A stretch of 64,000 nucleotides of DNA, taken from Astropecten irregularis (lineage: Eukaryota > Echinodermata > Asteroidea > Paxillosida > Astropectinidae). Each line of letters opens with the position of its first letter. The first letter of the stretch is position 1. The notes beneath the pieces were generated by a model. That model did not search any database. It worked only from the letters and a program-made list of their open reading frames with translations, and was not told the DNA's origin. Location: assembly GCA_963971285.1 (NCBI GenBank), contig OZ020251.1, positions 2,790,001 through 2,854,000 of the forward strand. Direction: 5' to 3'. Positions 23,331 through 45,000 of the stretch are shown one piece after another. A program made the position numbers and the translations under genes.

Positions 23331-23570
23331 GGCGTTTACGAAAAGGAGGCTCGGGCTCCGTCTCAGGCTCCGGCTCAATTTTCACGAATCCATTCCGAAA
23401 TAAGAGGGATCAAATGAAGGCTTTTAGCTGCGGTTCGGAAGTAGATTCTCTGGTTTGAAAAGGAAAACAGAGCTTTAGCTTCATTGAAAAACTACAACCT
23501 AAATTTTCAGCATAATTATGGATTTAAGAGCAGCTGGAGCCTGAGCCCGAGCCTGAGCCGCCGTTTCGCC
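23331..23570. mobile_element. MITE, GGCTCC-hexamer-end family, copy 6
   Basis: Starts GGCGTTTACGAAAAGGAGGC and ends GCCTGAGCCGCCGTTTCGCC, with the TTGGTTTGAAAAGGAAAACAG-like interior of the family. It is non-coding. Confidence 0.7.
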
Positions 23571-26400
23571 TAGTTATAGCGCCCTCTTGTAGTGATCGAT
23601 TAGATCATTGCAGGATCGACTCACACTATGAAGTGGCTTGGACAAAGACGTTTAGATTTGTGCTACTACAAATTACGTCCGCTACATAACCTTTCGTTTT
23701 CAGGTCAACATTACAGCAGTTAGAGCGTACATTTTAAACACCATTATTCATTTGGGAGCATGCGAAAACTACTGCATAAAATTTACTTTTAAATAAACTG
23801 TTTTCCTTTAGCTGTCAAATCTAGATACTGAAAAATAATGTACTGGCACCCAGTAAATGCACTGTAATATTGTACTCACATCTGAAATGAAATGAATTGT
23901 CTGTTTTATATCAAGAAATGTATACAAGTCATTCGTTTACTGTTCCACATTAGTCATGTCTTGTAGTATGTTAGACCGTAAAATTGTAGTCTCTAAGGCT
24001 TTGTAAAATAAGCGATTTTGTTCGTTTGTTCGTTTGTTTGATTGCCTATTTGTTTGTTTTCAGGTCAGGCTCATAATATGCCTAATTAAGCTTTAAAAAA
24101 AAAAATAAGCATATTTTAATAAGACAAATAGGCCTACTTGTTTTTACGGGCTTTCATTGCGTCAAAAAAAAATCCGATTTTAAAAACAAATTCATTAAAA
24201 TAATTCGCTCGCGTATATCGAACGTAGTAAATTTTTACTGTCGTGTGTTCACTGTGTTACACTGTACATAGGCCTACCGCAAAAATGAAATATTTGCCGC
24301 CTTAGCTAGAATTTTTCTTCTTCTTCCCTTCTTATAATTCTCTACTTTTTATAATTGTAAATGATTGAAATGAAACAAATTTGCCGTATTTTTGTATATG
24401 ACATTTCGCAATGGTACCAACGTATACGTACACTATGCCAGTGTCAGATAATGTTTCGGTACGAACCAAAGTTTTTGGTACAATGACACGTGACACACAC
24501 GTGATCTCGCGTGAATCGTGTGCACGTGTACGTACCATTCATGCCCTCTCGTAGTATATCAAGCGATTAAGTTCAGGCAAAGTCATTCAATATCTGACTT
24601 CGTACCGAGATATAATTTTTTTTTTTTTTTTACAGTATCTCATTATTTTTGGGGCAACTCGCTGTAATTTGCTGCAATATTTTATTAAGAGACGGCGGAT
24701 AGCACATCCTACTGCCTTTGGCTAAGTGGGTGGTGGTGTGTGTTATATGATGCCCGTAAAAAAAACACATTTCATTAACAAAACAACTGCTTATAATGTG
24801 CACGTCATAAACAAAAATAATAAAAATTGGGGGGGGGGGGAATTCTGGGACATTTACACCTAGCTGTATCACGAATAACAAAATCCAATTTTGCAATTGT
24901 TTTACGGCGAAATGTAGTGACACAGCATAAATACTGTAAAAAGATTGTAAGCATTGTCTGTAGTGTTGTGAAGTACTAACGTACGGTGATCATAGCTTAT
25001 CTTTCTTCCTCTATGCTTATAGTAACACAATACATGTAACAGATTTAAAACTGTACAAATTAAAGCTAATGAACATTTACGGAAATGGAAATTAATATCA
25101 ATGTAGGTGCTTGTGTGCTATGTGTATTTGCCACGTCCTGGCAGGCAATTAATGGTATTAGTAAATTGATCAATAATTGATCTGGTGAATACATTGATTA
25201 TGATAAATCAATTTGATACAAAGGTTAGCAATTTGAATTGCAGTTGCGACATCTAAACTACAAGGATCTACAACTGAACGGGATAAAATTAATGGCCAAC
25301 TTCCATTTTGGAGAAAAACATCAAGGGTGTCGTTTGTGCTTTTGCTTTTTTGTGGGGGACACTTTATTTTGTTCATCGTTTGGTTTTGGTTTTGATTTTT
25401 CAAAAACGTACATTTTTCGTTTTTGTTGCTTAGATCTTTTCTCTCTCACACCACTGTTATTACAGGAACTTTCTATAGGCATAACAGTTGGGTTTTTATT
25501 TCACAATCTTTTGACGTGTGTTTTGTTTGAAATTGTTGAGTGGTTAATTAATTTCCCAGGGTTTCAGTGGGATCAAAATGATGTCACAATTCACGATTTA
25601 TTCAGCAGTTCAGCACTTAAAGTAGCAATGACATTACTCCAGTTTGGACATTAAACTAATCTAAGTACAGTATGTGCCTTTTAACCCACAAGTACGCGAT
25701 CATATGGTTGTTGTTCATATTTGTTCAAATTATTTGTTGTTTGTTTGTTTTTCGATAATACACCGTGGTGCACTTATATAGGATAGATTACAATTGTGAA
25801 ACAATTTTCGTAGATTCGAATTTTCCGATGAACAGACACAAATTCCAGGATGTTTGAAGTTTATCGTTCATAATGTTTGATGTATTTTGTATACGATTCA
25901 ATTTTATCTGCGATATGCATACTCAGTGACCCAGTCTTGTTGTAAAATGTCGGATATAGCATCTAGATACAATAAAAAAGAAAACAAGAAATGTAAAGCC
26001 AAGTGATCATGAATTATTATTTTTGTGACATTTACCATATAGCAACCTAAGATTAAATTATAATTTAGTATTATGAATAAACAGAAATGTTGTTGACCAA
26101 GGAGACACTCCTTTAAGTTAGTCTTCTTCGCACTTTAAAAATACGATTTCGATGTTCTACCATAAACCTGCATCTTATAACTTTGCAATTTTAACTTGCA
26201 ATTTTGCAACCTTCATTGACAGAATCTATTAACCAAATCGATAATGAAAATTAAAACCGAATACGCTGCAGTCCCCTCCTTTAATAGCAGAAAGTCAGTT
26301 ACCGCATGAACCAGCAAACAAAAAAATCAGTATAAAATTATGAACTGCTGCAAACTGCTCATCACCAAAGATAATAACCTGAAATAATCAAATGCTTGGC
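23571..26400. other. 3' flank of tetraspanin A, A+T-rich, no gene recognised
   Basis: It probably contains the tetraspanin A 3' UTR; AATAAA-type signals occur, for example near 25970, but none can be chosen from sequence alone. An open frame of 138 codons at 25238-25654 is T-rich and phenylalanine-rich with no known motif, and I do not call it. Confidence 0.4.
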
Positions 26401-26404
26401 TACA

Positions 26405-26640
26405 TTTGAAAAAGGATCCTGCTAGAATCCAAACGTCAGGCCATCCCAACTCTGAGCATTTTATCCTTTGAGAAAGATCCTGCTAGGATCGAAACGTCAG
26501 GCACCACTTTTAAACTCTGGCCATTCAACTTTTAAGGAAGATCCTGCTAGGATCGAAATGTCAGGCCCCCCTAACTCTGAGCATTTAGCCTTTGAGAAAG
26601 ATCCTGCTAGGATCAAAACGTCAGACCCTCCTTATTCTTA
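26405..26640 (+). repeat. tandem array of hammerhead-like repeats, four units of about 61 bp
   Basis: Each unit has the hairpin GATCCTGCTAGGATC followed by GAAACGTCAGG or a one-base variant; hairpins start at 26415, 26476, 26540 and 26600. Hairpin, then GAAAC, then GTC is the 3' half of a hammerhead core with a minimal stem III, as known in Penelope-like elements. The 5' CTGANGA half is decayed here (TTGAGAAAG). Single copies occur near 33664, 40807, 50200/50465 and 63893. Confidence 0.6.
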
Positions 26641-27418
26641 AAGCCAAAAAAGAATACAATCAAAACGTACTTTGGAAGGAGACAAAATACATTTAATAGG
26701 CTTGTGGGTTTTCTGTCTAATTTCCACAATCTTGTATAAATCTCAGTTGTTGTCAGCCAACATTAAGTGACAAGAACCATCCACCTAGAAGCAAAATCAT
26801 ATACTGAACAAAAATTAAGTAAAATTTTCAAAACAAACTGATGCATTTACTCAATGAAGTGAACACAGACAATCAAAACCACAAACCAAATCAAAAACCA
26901 GATTTTTCATTAATTTTCATCATTTTTTATTATTAAAACTGGAGCACATTTAGAAAACAAAATGAAAATAGACAAAAAATAAAGGCGATTTAAACGCGGG
27001 TAAAATACTGTCAAATAACTGTGGGCGTGACAATAAGTTATTTTTAAGGCAGAGAAATGAACTGGAGAAAACAATGCACAACAGTCCCTTCATGGGCTAA
27101 TTTGAACCGAGTATGGGACCCTGACTTAATCTGGTGAAAGGGGTATGCAGTTATTTGAATTCCCCCGTCTACTGATACTCATGGTTCAAAGGGAGACTGC
27201 CATTCTAGATTAGTCTGGTGCCTTTGTCACATCCACTGTCAACTGTACACACTGAAGTTGGATACCACGCAAGAGCATCCCCAAATCATGTGACCTAACA
27301 TCCATCACTACAAATCCAGGGGGAACTTGAACACTGAATTAAGTTGCGACTTGATCGGGCAATTTGAATAGTCAACAGGACAATGATCATTACTTTAATT
27401 CCACTCATAATATGCCAC
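26641..27418. other. non-coding stretch between convergent genes
   Basis: This is spacer or PRMT1 3' flank. I see no gene or repeat family. Confidence 0.4.
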
Positions 27419-27570
27419 CAGGGGCCAATTTCATAAAGCTCTGCGACGCGTCGCAACTCGATTTGTGACGCGTAGTAGCTGCGACGCGTCACATCCATGC
27501 GTTGAGTCCATAGAGTATGGATGCGTATTAACTCTGCGACGCCTCGTAAGTTTTATGAAATCGGCCCCTG
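27419..27570. mobile_element. MITE, CAGGGGCCAATTTCATAAA ends, GCGACGCGTCGC interior
   Basis: The left end CAGGGGCCAATTTCATAAAG pairs with the inverse of TTTTATGAAATCGGCCCCTG. The interior repeats GCGACGCGTC, a palindrome. CAGGGG ends suggest the hAT superfamily, but I see no clear 8-bp target duplication. Confidence 0.6.
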
Positions 27571-28574
27571 GTCTGGTAAAAAAATTGTAACCAATAAGAA
27601 CCAATTATAAGCTATACACAATGACAAAACTTGATTTCATCTGAGCATATTTTGCTTAATAATAGTCGAGGCATAAACAGGTCCACTGGAAAAGCAATGG
27701 CACTTTAGACAGAAAAATTCGCCAGTTTCTCGGCAACACATTATCTGGATCCGATTGCGCAATGTCTTCACAGCATGGGGGAGCCGCTTATATTTTCACG
27801 GATACAGTTGTAACTACAGCACACAAATATTAAAAGGTCCCCTGCTGCCATAAAGCACTCCTGCAGAGGGAGTTAAAAAGGGAACTAGACCTGTTTCCGC
27901 TTTCATTAGAGGACGCAAGTGACCAACATTCCCAATGATTAATTAGGTGTAGAGCCACACAAAAACCCCGAAATTTTTTGATAAAAACGCCATCAAAATG
28001 ACCCAGAAAAGGTTGTTTTTATTAAATGGTATAAACCAAAATCTGACATGGCCTTGCTAATGTGGTCATAGATTCAAGCAATCACACACAAAATCTTTCT
28101 CAGCTTTCAACGGAATAAAAATTGATTTGACAAAAAGGATGGGAGCAATGCCCTCAAACAAAAAGACTGCCTTTAAGCGAAGGCCCATTCAGTGGTACTT
28201 GGACCATTTCATGGCGTCAAACTCTCTGTGTTTGTCCATGTTACAGTGACCGGTATCAAAGAGAAGGCTATGCAGACCCTATATTCAGTGGAACAGTTAC
28301 CCTGACGCTTATTGGGCCCAAAACCCAGAAAACTTACTAAATTTAATGAAACATTAATTGCTCACGCCGTTTTAAGCTGATTTCTGAGCTTAGCTTATAC
28401 TCTGAGCAAATTTTTTTTGGCAGGACAGCTCTGTTAAGTTTTTTATAACCTCAGTTACATTTGGATATGTGGAATGAATGCAAGTCTGCGATTTCGGACA
28501 AGATCAGCAACAACAGAATGAAAACATCACTGTCTGATATGAACGCAGTAGCAGCCAAACCACAAATGAAAAAG
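27571..28574. other. likely PRMT1 3' UTR or flank
   Basis: No coding pattern is seen. TTTATT (AATAAA on the minus strand) occurs near 26926 and 28787, so the transcript end cannot be fixed. Confidence 0.35.
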
Positions 28575-28712
28575 GGAGGCCGTGTCCCAAATCTCTGGCT
28601 GCGGCTGCAAATTACACATGTACATATGGCAGCCACTAGCCAGTGACTGTAGCCATTTTCATAGACTTGTGTGTTATTTGCGGTAGCAGCCAATGAATTG
28701 GGATACGGCCAG
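28575..28712. mobile_element. MITE, GGCCGTGTCCCAAATCTCTGG ends
   Basis: The left part GGCCGTGTCCCAAATC...GGCTGC pairs inversely with GGTAGCAGCCAATGAATTGG and GATACGGCC at the right. It is about 140 bp, inside the PRMT1 3' flank. Confidence 0.5.
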
Positions 28713-29013
28713 ATTGTAATTTAAAAACTTGTTAAATGTTTGCCGACTCAACCAAGCTAATCTCAGCAGTTTCGGTACGGGACATTTTTATTATAAGTTG
28801 CTACGATACGCTACAGGTTGGTGAAGAAGCAGACCCTAGCGCTATCCCTGAATAATTCTACCATTGACAACTCCTCACTCGTGATGGTTGTAGACGGTAG
28901 AGGGGTACGGGTTCCATCTTCTCTTGTTAATAAGGCCATGCCTGGGCCATCAACACCCATGATGTGTGTGTCTTACAGGAGGCGTGGTGGTAATGGAGGG
29001 CGGCGTCAAGGTC

Positions 29014-38222
<9,209 letters not shown>

Positions 38223-38274
38223 GCTGTTTCTCTGTTCAATGTGATGTCGAATGGAGAATACCATGCGAGTGTGC

Positions 38275-38282
38275 TTACGTCA
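38275..38282 (-). promoter_or_regulatory. CRE/ATF-like site upstream of PRMT1
   Basis: TGACGTAA on the minus strand lies about 55 bases upstream of the PRMT1 start codon. It resembles a cAMP-response half-palindrome. A single 8-mer is weak evidence and the transcription start is unknown. Confidence 0.3.
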
Positions 38283-38289
38283 TCAATAT

Positions 38290-39344
38290 CTGCTGTCTTC
38301 TTGGAATCGCATGGGCATTGTGATTTAAAAACTAGTTTGTCGTGCTAATAAAATCCATAAATCGTTTTCGTCCACTTTTCATAATTACTTTTTAGATGTT
38401 GTTTTTAAAACAAAAATATTAATGATTGTCATTAACTTTCAATCAGGACTAATTCAGGTGGAAAACCCAACATAAATACTGTGAGAAAATTAAATTGCGT
38501 TTCACTTTGAAAAACTACTAAATAATAATAATATTGCAAACTTCATTTTGCATTTTGAAAGTTGGGCTCGTTTCATTTCACTAATTTTTCTTTTACTTTT
38601 TGGATGGATATGTGATTTTTTTCAGTTTGCAATAACATTAAACTTAATTAAAATTAAGCTGATAACACTGTTAACATGAAACTAATCCATAATTAACAAG
38701 AATTTTCCCCTGAAAACCTTCATATTAAGCTTTTCATATTTTAAAATAATAAGCAAAAAATAAATTCATGTTTTTCAAAATGTACGTTGATATGTACAGA
38801 TACCATAAATTTATAATCTCCATTTAGCAAATTAAACGCATAAACCCGCTACGTTTCATGTTATGTGTACTAAATTTACATATAACCACAAGTGTTCCCC
38901 AATTTCACGTACACAAACCGTGACTTGGACGACTGATACAGGACCGAAAACTAACGTTATCGCCAAGTTTGTAAAGGTTCCTAAAAACGTAAGTAGAGAG
39001 TTTTGATGAGGGTTAAATGATCTTGTAAACTGTATCGTAGATTATGATTGCTGATTGTTTGATCGCAGAAAAATCTTGCTTAAATGACAGATGGCACCAC
39101 GAGCGTGGATGGGCGCTGGGCCCAATCCAATGTCAATGTGTTGTGTGCACGATAAACCCGTTTCGTGGCTTCCACGGTTTCATTTCCATGCATGGTGATT
39201 GGTGGTACATGATGATGCACAGTGTACGGTAAATAGACTCTTTCTACTTCTAGGAAAGACCGGAAGTGTGCAGTCGAGGTATATGAGACCTGAATTGTTG
39301 TTGGACAGTTTGACTCTGAGCTGAAATTTGTCAATAGGGCCAGG
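38290..39344. other. PRMT1 upstream region and spacer
   Basis: A+T-rich sequence with no gene or repeat family that I recognise. It presumably contains the PRMT1 promoter in its left part. Confidence 0.35.
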
Positions 39345-39546
39345 GTGAATAGCGCTCCGCACTTGTGCTAAAAATAGCACCGGATCTCAGACAAACATTG
39401 CAACCATGTCCATGCAAACGTGTGGTGGGATCGCGTGCATGTACACTAACGTTAGGCCTACTAGTACTAGGCCTAGTAGAACGTGCAGTCAATGTTTGTC
39501 TGACATCCGGGGATTTTGTGACGCCATTAGTGCGGAGCGCTATTCT
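39345..39546. mobile_element. MITE, AATAGCGCTCCGCACT ends, copy 1
   Basis: The left end AATAGCGCTCCGCACTTGTG pairs with the inverse of AGTGCGGAGCGCTATT. The interior has ATCTCAGACAAACATTGCAA and CAATGTTTGTCTGACATCCG as a second inverted pair. Copies recur at 43265-43415 and 54449-54617. Confidence 0.75.
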
Positions 39547-39597
39547 AATCTTGTACTACAGATAATACAACTAACGTTACATGCTCCGCTTAATACA

Positions 39598-39755
39598 AGT
39601 CAACTCGCCCCCAGGTTGACTCGCCCCTTAAGGCTTACCAACTCGCCCCCTTGCCAACTCACTCCGTGACCGACTCGCCCCCTCCCCAACTCGCCTCCTC
39701 CCCGACTCACCCCCTCCCCAACTCGCCTCCTCCCCAACTCGCGCCCTAACTTAAA
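39598..39755. repeat. short tandem repeat, CCAACTCGCCCCCTC-type units
   Basis: About nine degenerate units of 14 to 18 bases with the core AACTCGCCCCC or AACTCGCCTCCTCCCC. Confidence 0.85.
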
Positions 39756-40149
39756 TTCAGAGATGAGATGCAAAATGTGAAGATAATTTTGCATCATAAT
39801 TAATACCCAAATGATTCTGACCCTTTTTTAGGGCGTACTATATGTGTTTATGTCGAAGATTTTATACATGTAGGGGCCTAAGTACAAATTCCACACACAA
39901 ACTCCTGGTTCGATTGCAGTTCAAGCAATTTAGTATTTCCTTCGCAAAACCAAAAACATCATGACTTCAACTTAAAAACAAGAAAACCTGAATGAGGACT
40001 AGAGCAGGCTAGTTGAAACGTTAAGACCCTACGAGAAGTGCAAACGAAATAGAAGTGCAAAAGTATGAACGATTCTTACATGGTGTTTCCGCAAACCGAT
40101 CCACATTTTAACTAGAACTTAATGGAACTTTAAAACCCTAACCCCCTAG

Positions 40150-40440
40150 GGGCATTTTACTGAGTACCATCCTGAATCCTCCACAATCCTCCAATGGTCA
40201 CACTTTAAAAACTGCGTTCATCCTGAATCCTCCACAATCCTCCAGTGATATCCCTTATACTCAAAATGAGAGGTATCTGAATCCTGAATCCTTCAGAATC
40301 CTTCAGTGGCCCTACCTCAAAAAATGCGTTTATACTGAATCCTTGCCACTCCTCAAGCGTTCCTCACTTGAAAATGACATTATATCCTGAATCCTCCGAA
40401 ATCTTCCAAAACTACCAGAAGGATTTTGAAGGATTGAGGT
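40150..40440. repeat. degenerate tandem repeat, ATCCTGAATCCTCCACAATC units
   Basis: ATCCTGAATCC followed by TCC(A)CAATCCTCC recurs about five times at steps of roughly 55 to 65 bases. The units are diverged. Confidence 0.75.
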
Positions 40441-40589
40441 GGGTTAGGGTTTGAAAGGGTTCTGAAGGGGGGCTCCCATGCCTAGCCATGTATTAAGCAT
40501 TAGCTTTCCTACCTTTAGGCCTACGTCATACAGTGTATGTTTTTACTTTGTACACAAATGAATTGTTTGTCATTGAAAAGTGAACGATG

Positions 40590-40700
40590 AAAAATTTACT
40601 GGAGCTGAATTCGAACCAGTGACCTCTGGAAAGTGGAATACGTATTCGGTCGTTTTTCCTTGTGGTTACTTGATGATTATTGAAATGTTTGTCATGCATT
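40590..40700 (-). repeat. partial tRNA-derived SINE-like repeat
   Basis: On the minus strand GGTCACTGGTTCGAATTCAG carries a B-box-like element. The adjoining plus-strand word TTCCTTGTGGTTACTTGATGA matches the tail of the 7672 SINE, although the head orientation differs, so this is a rearranged or composite copy. Confidence 0.4.
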
Positions 40701-40806
40701 GCAGCTGCATGAATTGACCGAAATAGTGAGAAAGTGAAAGTCTCTTGAATTGAATACTAAAAAATCTTCCTAAATGCCAGGTTTACATTTTGATCCTTGC
40801 AGGATC

Positions 40807-40865
40807 TTTGAGAAAGATCCCAGTGATAGGATCGAAATGTCAGGCCCTCCTTTGCTCCAAGCATT
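40807..40865 (+). repeat. single hammerhead-like repeat unit
   Basis: TTTGAGAAAGATCCCAGTGA then TAGGATCGAAATGTCAGGCC. Stem II has a longer loop (CAGTGA) than in the 26405 array. Confidence 0.55.
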
Positions 40866-41574
40866 TTATAATTACTAGGTCATTATTTTTGTCGATCAGC
40901 GGTTTGAAGCAGTTTATTTGCATACTTGTTTAGCAGTTATTAACCTTCCCCTTTGTGTTTTTATTCAAAGATTTTACTTACAAATTTGTAAATTATTAAA
41001 CATTAGAATACCAGCACTGTAACTGTAAATTTCCCTTGAAACTCTGCCCACAGGTTTACATATGTGTACAGTATTTATGAAGAATTGAATTGAATTGAAT
41101 ATTTGTTGTAATATTAGATTCTGTAGAGCTCCTCTGCATCCAAATTAAATTTGCGCACAGTTCCTGGGAAGGTTTAATTTACATAAATTCAAAATTGTGC
41201 TTACACTGACTGGTACAAGTCTAATCTTGTTATAAATGTGTGTGCAGAACTGCAGATGCATGTTTCTCAGATTGGAATGTACTGTAGGTCATGGGGCAGT
41301 TTAGACTTGTTCAGTCTGCCAATTTGATTTAATATATCAGATTTATACCCGTCACAGTTCCATATCGGAATGGAATGAACACATCTGTCATAATTTGTAA
41401 TGTTAGCCAACTTGGCACATGAAACCTGTTGGGCTAGGACAAGTCTAATGCTGAAAATAGATTCCTTTTTAAAAAACACCTCCAGGCAGTACAAGAAATG
41501 ATTTAAATATCTGAGCACTGCGGTTTTAATTTACAGATATTTCTTATATATCCAGTTCAAATGTTCACACATAC

Positions 41575-41995
41575 CAGTGTGCGCATTAACATAATAAATC
41601 CACTAAACTAGTCTAACATAAATTCACTATTAAAACTGGTTAACCACTTACATACGTGTAACTAGTTCAATGTAATAAATACACTAAACTAGTTCAATGT
41701 ATCAAATAAATCCACTAAACTAGTCCAATCCACTAAACTAGTCCAATCCACTAAACTAGTCCAATAACAAATCCACTGAACTAGTCCAACATAAATTCAC
41801 TAAACTAGCTCAATATATAATTAAACCACTTAACTGGTCCAATTTTAAATAAATCCACTATAACTAGTTCAATATTAAATTAATCCACTAATCTAATCCA
41901 GTCCACTAAACTGGTCAAATTAATAAGTCCACTAAACTCTAGAGTCAATCATAAATAGTCCACTAAACTGGACCAATAAATCCACTGTTCTTGAA
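41575..41995. repeat. irregular tandem repeat, AATCCACTAAACTAGTC units
   Basis: AATCCACTAAACTAGTCC or close variants recur about 15 times at steps of 17 to 38 bases. Confidence 0.85.
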
Positions 41996-41999
41996 AACA

Positions 42000-43264
42000 C
42001 TATGATGTGTTCTTTAAATTTTGCATCTGTTTATTTTTTGTCTGTTGAGTAATTCTGCTGTAAACAGGTCAAATATGTAGAACATGTTATGCATCCAAAT
42101 TCCATCCTGTACGTTCTTAATAATTTAATTAGTTATTTCCTTCAAAAGTTAAGTTCACAATCATGAAATGGTGCTTGAAAAGTAAACAATAGCCAAATCA
42201 GGAAGTTCCCCTAAAAAAAACAACATTTGTGTAAATTTACTTCCACAAATTACATAATGTACAGTAGTCTCAAAGAACTTGAAGGAAAATGTGGAGTAGT
42301 TTAGGGAAAAATTATAACTACCAAAATTATATTAATTTCTGATATACACACATATGCCTGGAATTTAATAGAGGCCACGGAGGCCATGGCCTTCATTGTC
42401 CTGGTTCTTGGCCTTGGTGCCCCTTCAAATCTTTCCATAGACTGTTAGACATTATGATTTTCCAATGGAAGTGCCCCTTGCAATGGAAAAGTGGCCTTGC
42501 CCCTTTCAGAACCAAATTCAAGGCCTGCACATACATGTACTGGTACCTTTCTTACATAAAATTAAATTGGGCTTGAAATTGTACAGTATGTGAGATTTAG
42601 AATAATCCAGTTGGTGTTGGTATTTTGATCGTCGTGCCAACTGGACTACATCAAAATAGCCAAAGTTTTTCCTACTTTCTAGATTCACAATTCTAACAGT
42701 TGTTTTCCCCCAATATCCAGTTATCAATCCAAATCATTTTGGAGCTGATTTTACAGGTGTACTGTACACGTGTTGTCTCAATGGAATTCAATGTTGAACC
42801 CATTGTGGTCACACTGTGTATATTTGTGTTCATGGTGAATCACTTCACCATTTACCATGGAATTTCTCTATTCGCTTACTGTGTGTTCATCCACTGGGTA
42901 TGGTATTTGTATGTTGATGAATCATTTCTAATGAGCGTTCACATGACTTCACATCTGTTTAGCCCAAGAAGAATCTTGAGAATGCTCCATCAATATCCAC
43001 ATGTTTACTAGTTGGCAGTATTACATTGATGTTAACATTCATGTGTACATAAAAATAAAGAAATCACCTCTACATGTGTATGTAGATAACATGTATTTTG
43101 CTTTTTGTTTTTTGACCTGATAACAAAAAATTGAAAGTAGCATCGAGACTGTATAATGAGCTTGAAAAGAGCTTTCCAACGATATGTAATCCTTGGGGTG
43201 TTACATGTAGGCCTACCACGTGTACAGCCCTGTAGTTTTCTCTGTCAGTTGATCTTGGCCAATA
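42000..43264. other. non-coding stretch
   Basis: A 103-codon frame at 42700-43011 is hydrophobic by composition and has no family motif. I see no repeats of note. Confidence 0.4.
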
Positions 43265-43415
43265 TTTAGCGTTCCGCACTAATGACGTCACACCACGCGC
43301 GACGCGCACACATACTTCCACATCTGCTTCCACTAACCACACGTTTGCATGGCCACGTTGCAATGTTTGTCTGAGGTTCGGTGCTATTTTTAGCACAAGT
43401 GCGCAGCGCTATTGC
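43265..43415. mobile_element. MITE, AATAGCGCTCCGCACT ends, copy 2
   Basis: TTTAGCGTTCCGCACTAATG at the left and CACAAGTGCGCAGCGCTATT at the right are inverted ends; the interior matches 39345-39546 in the opposite orientation. Confidence 0.7.
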
Positions 43416-43518
43416 TAGTTCATATTTTTAAGGCAAAGGCAGCATTTATTGCCCAGGACATGCAGGACATGCATGAAAAGTGGGATCATAGGCTAATGAC
43501 ATACTTGTATTAAAGGCT

Positions 43519-43690
43519 AGGGCCGATTTCACAAAGCACTAGGGTTGATCTTCTAAGTTTGAATTCAGTCATCTTAATTGCTATATAAAGCAACGCATGA
43601 TGTCACGATACAAATAACTACATGTATGTACATGGTGATACTGAACAACTCATCTTAAGATTAATCTTAGTGTTTGGTGAAATCCAGCCC
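43519..43690. mobile_element. MITE, AAGATTAATCTTAAG family, copy 2
   Basis: GGGCCGATTTCACAAAGCAC at the left and ATTAATCTTAGTGTTTGGTG plus AAATCCAGCCC at the right are inverted ends. Confidence 0.7.
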
Positions 43691-43830
43691 AGGGCCGATT
43701 TCACAAAGCACTAAGATTGATCTCAAGTTTGTGTAATTGCTTAGCAAGGTGTGATGTCATAAAACAAATCACTATGATGATACTGACAACTCATCATAAG
43801 ATTAATCTTTGTGCTTCGTGAAATCGGCCC
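43691..43830. mobile_element. MITE, AAGATTAATCTTAAG family, copy 3, directly adjacent to copy 2
   Basis: GGGCCGATTTCACAAAGCAC at the left and GTGCTTCGTGAAATCGGCCC at the right. The two copies are head to tail with no spacer. Confidence 0.75.
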
Positions 43831-44995
43831 AAGGGAACATTCCACTCATTTTAACAGTGATGATATGATGCAAGCACCTTAAGACAATTACGTATTATAA
43901 GAATATTATGTTTCTACGACAATTGCTACAACATTATGTCAATTCACCTTGCTGACAGCAGGGGATTATTGTGAATTAAACACTGCTCATAAATCACTGC
44001 TTCCCTTCGACGGGCACCAGTCAATAACAGTCTCATTAAAATCAATGAGGGCAAAATGAATGACCAGAGGATGCAATTCAAACGCTGCACTGCTATGTTG
44101 TTTACAACATATTCCATAGAGGAGATCTTTGCAACGGAGCGGCCGTAATTTGTGGGCCGTAAAACGAACCAAATGTTAGCCTGGAGCACTTTATGATTCA
44201 TACTCTTATCTTGTAATGTAACCAACGTGCAATAGCATTCCATATTCAGTGCTGTAAAGTGTAAGTAAGAAGACGGTTCGTGCATAGCGTAGAGCTGTTA
44301 TTAAATACAGGATGAGGAATGTCCCATATGTACATGTGTGTTATGCCGTTCGGCAGCACACTGCGGTATTTTGACATTTTAAGTGATCTTGTTTGTGTGC
44401 TTAGCTGCTTTTCATTGCATTAGTGAGGAAGAAAAGTGGAGCAGTTATGATGCATTGGTGATGAAAAATGTGTGGGTCAAGTACTGTACATGTACAGTGC
44501 TAAAATTATGTGATTTACATGTAGCACTGGTTAGCAACTAAAATTTGCAGAAAATCACACAAATTAAAAATTTAAAAATCATTCAGTCATTGAAATGAGC
44601 TGACCAAAATTTTTCAACAGTGCAGTACTGTGGCCTTCTATAATAAGAAATGGAAAACAATAAAACAGTAGGCCTACAATTGATGTAATTCAAAAATTGT
44701 GGATTCTAAATAATGAGTAAAATTATTATTATTATTATTTATTTGACCAACAGACAAGAAACAAAATACTGCCTGGAAAATTGGAAATATTGAATACCGT
44801 AGTTGAACCATTTGTGCATTTATTTCTGTGAAAGTCTCAAAGTCTGGGTAAACAATTTTCCATTCCATTTTTCCCCCCCAAAAGACCCAGGTTTTTCGTA
44901 CCAAATCCAGAAATTCAATGAAAGCACTTCACGTCTGACACCAGAAATTCCACCATTTTAAAAAATGGGCTTGTTCTTTTCATTCAAATTTCTTC
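43831..44995. other. spacer upstream of tetraspanin B
   Basis: It contains an (ATT)n run near 44730 and no coding pattern. The tetraspanin B promoter and a first non-coding exon may lie here but cannot be placed. Confidence 0.35.
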
Positions 44996-45000
44996 TTTAA

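Noticed and set aside
25238..25654. 138-codon open frame downstream of tetraspanin A
   Set aside because: It is T-rich and dominated by F and L with no domain, signal or splice context; the region is A+T-rich 3' flank where such frames arise by chance.
42700..43011. 103-codon hydrophobic open frame
   Set aside because: The hydrophobic look follows from T-rich codons; there is no tetraspanin or other membrane family signature.
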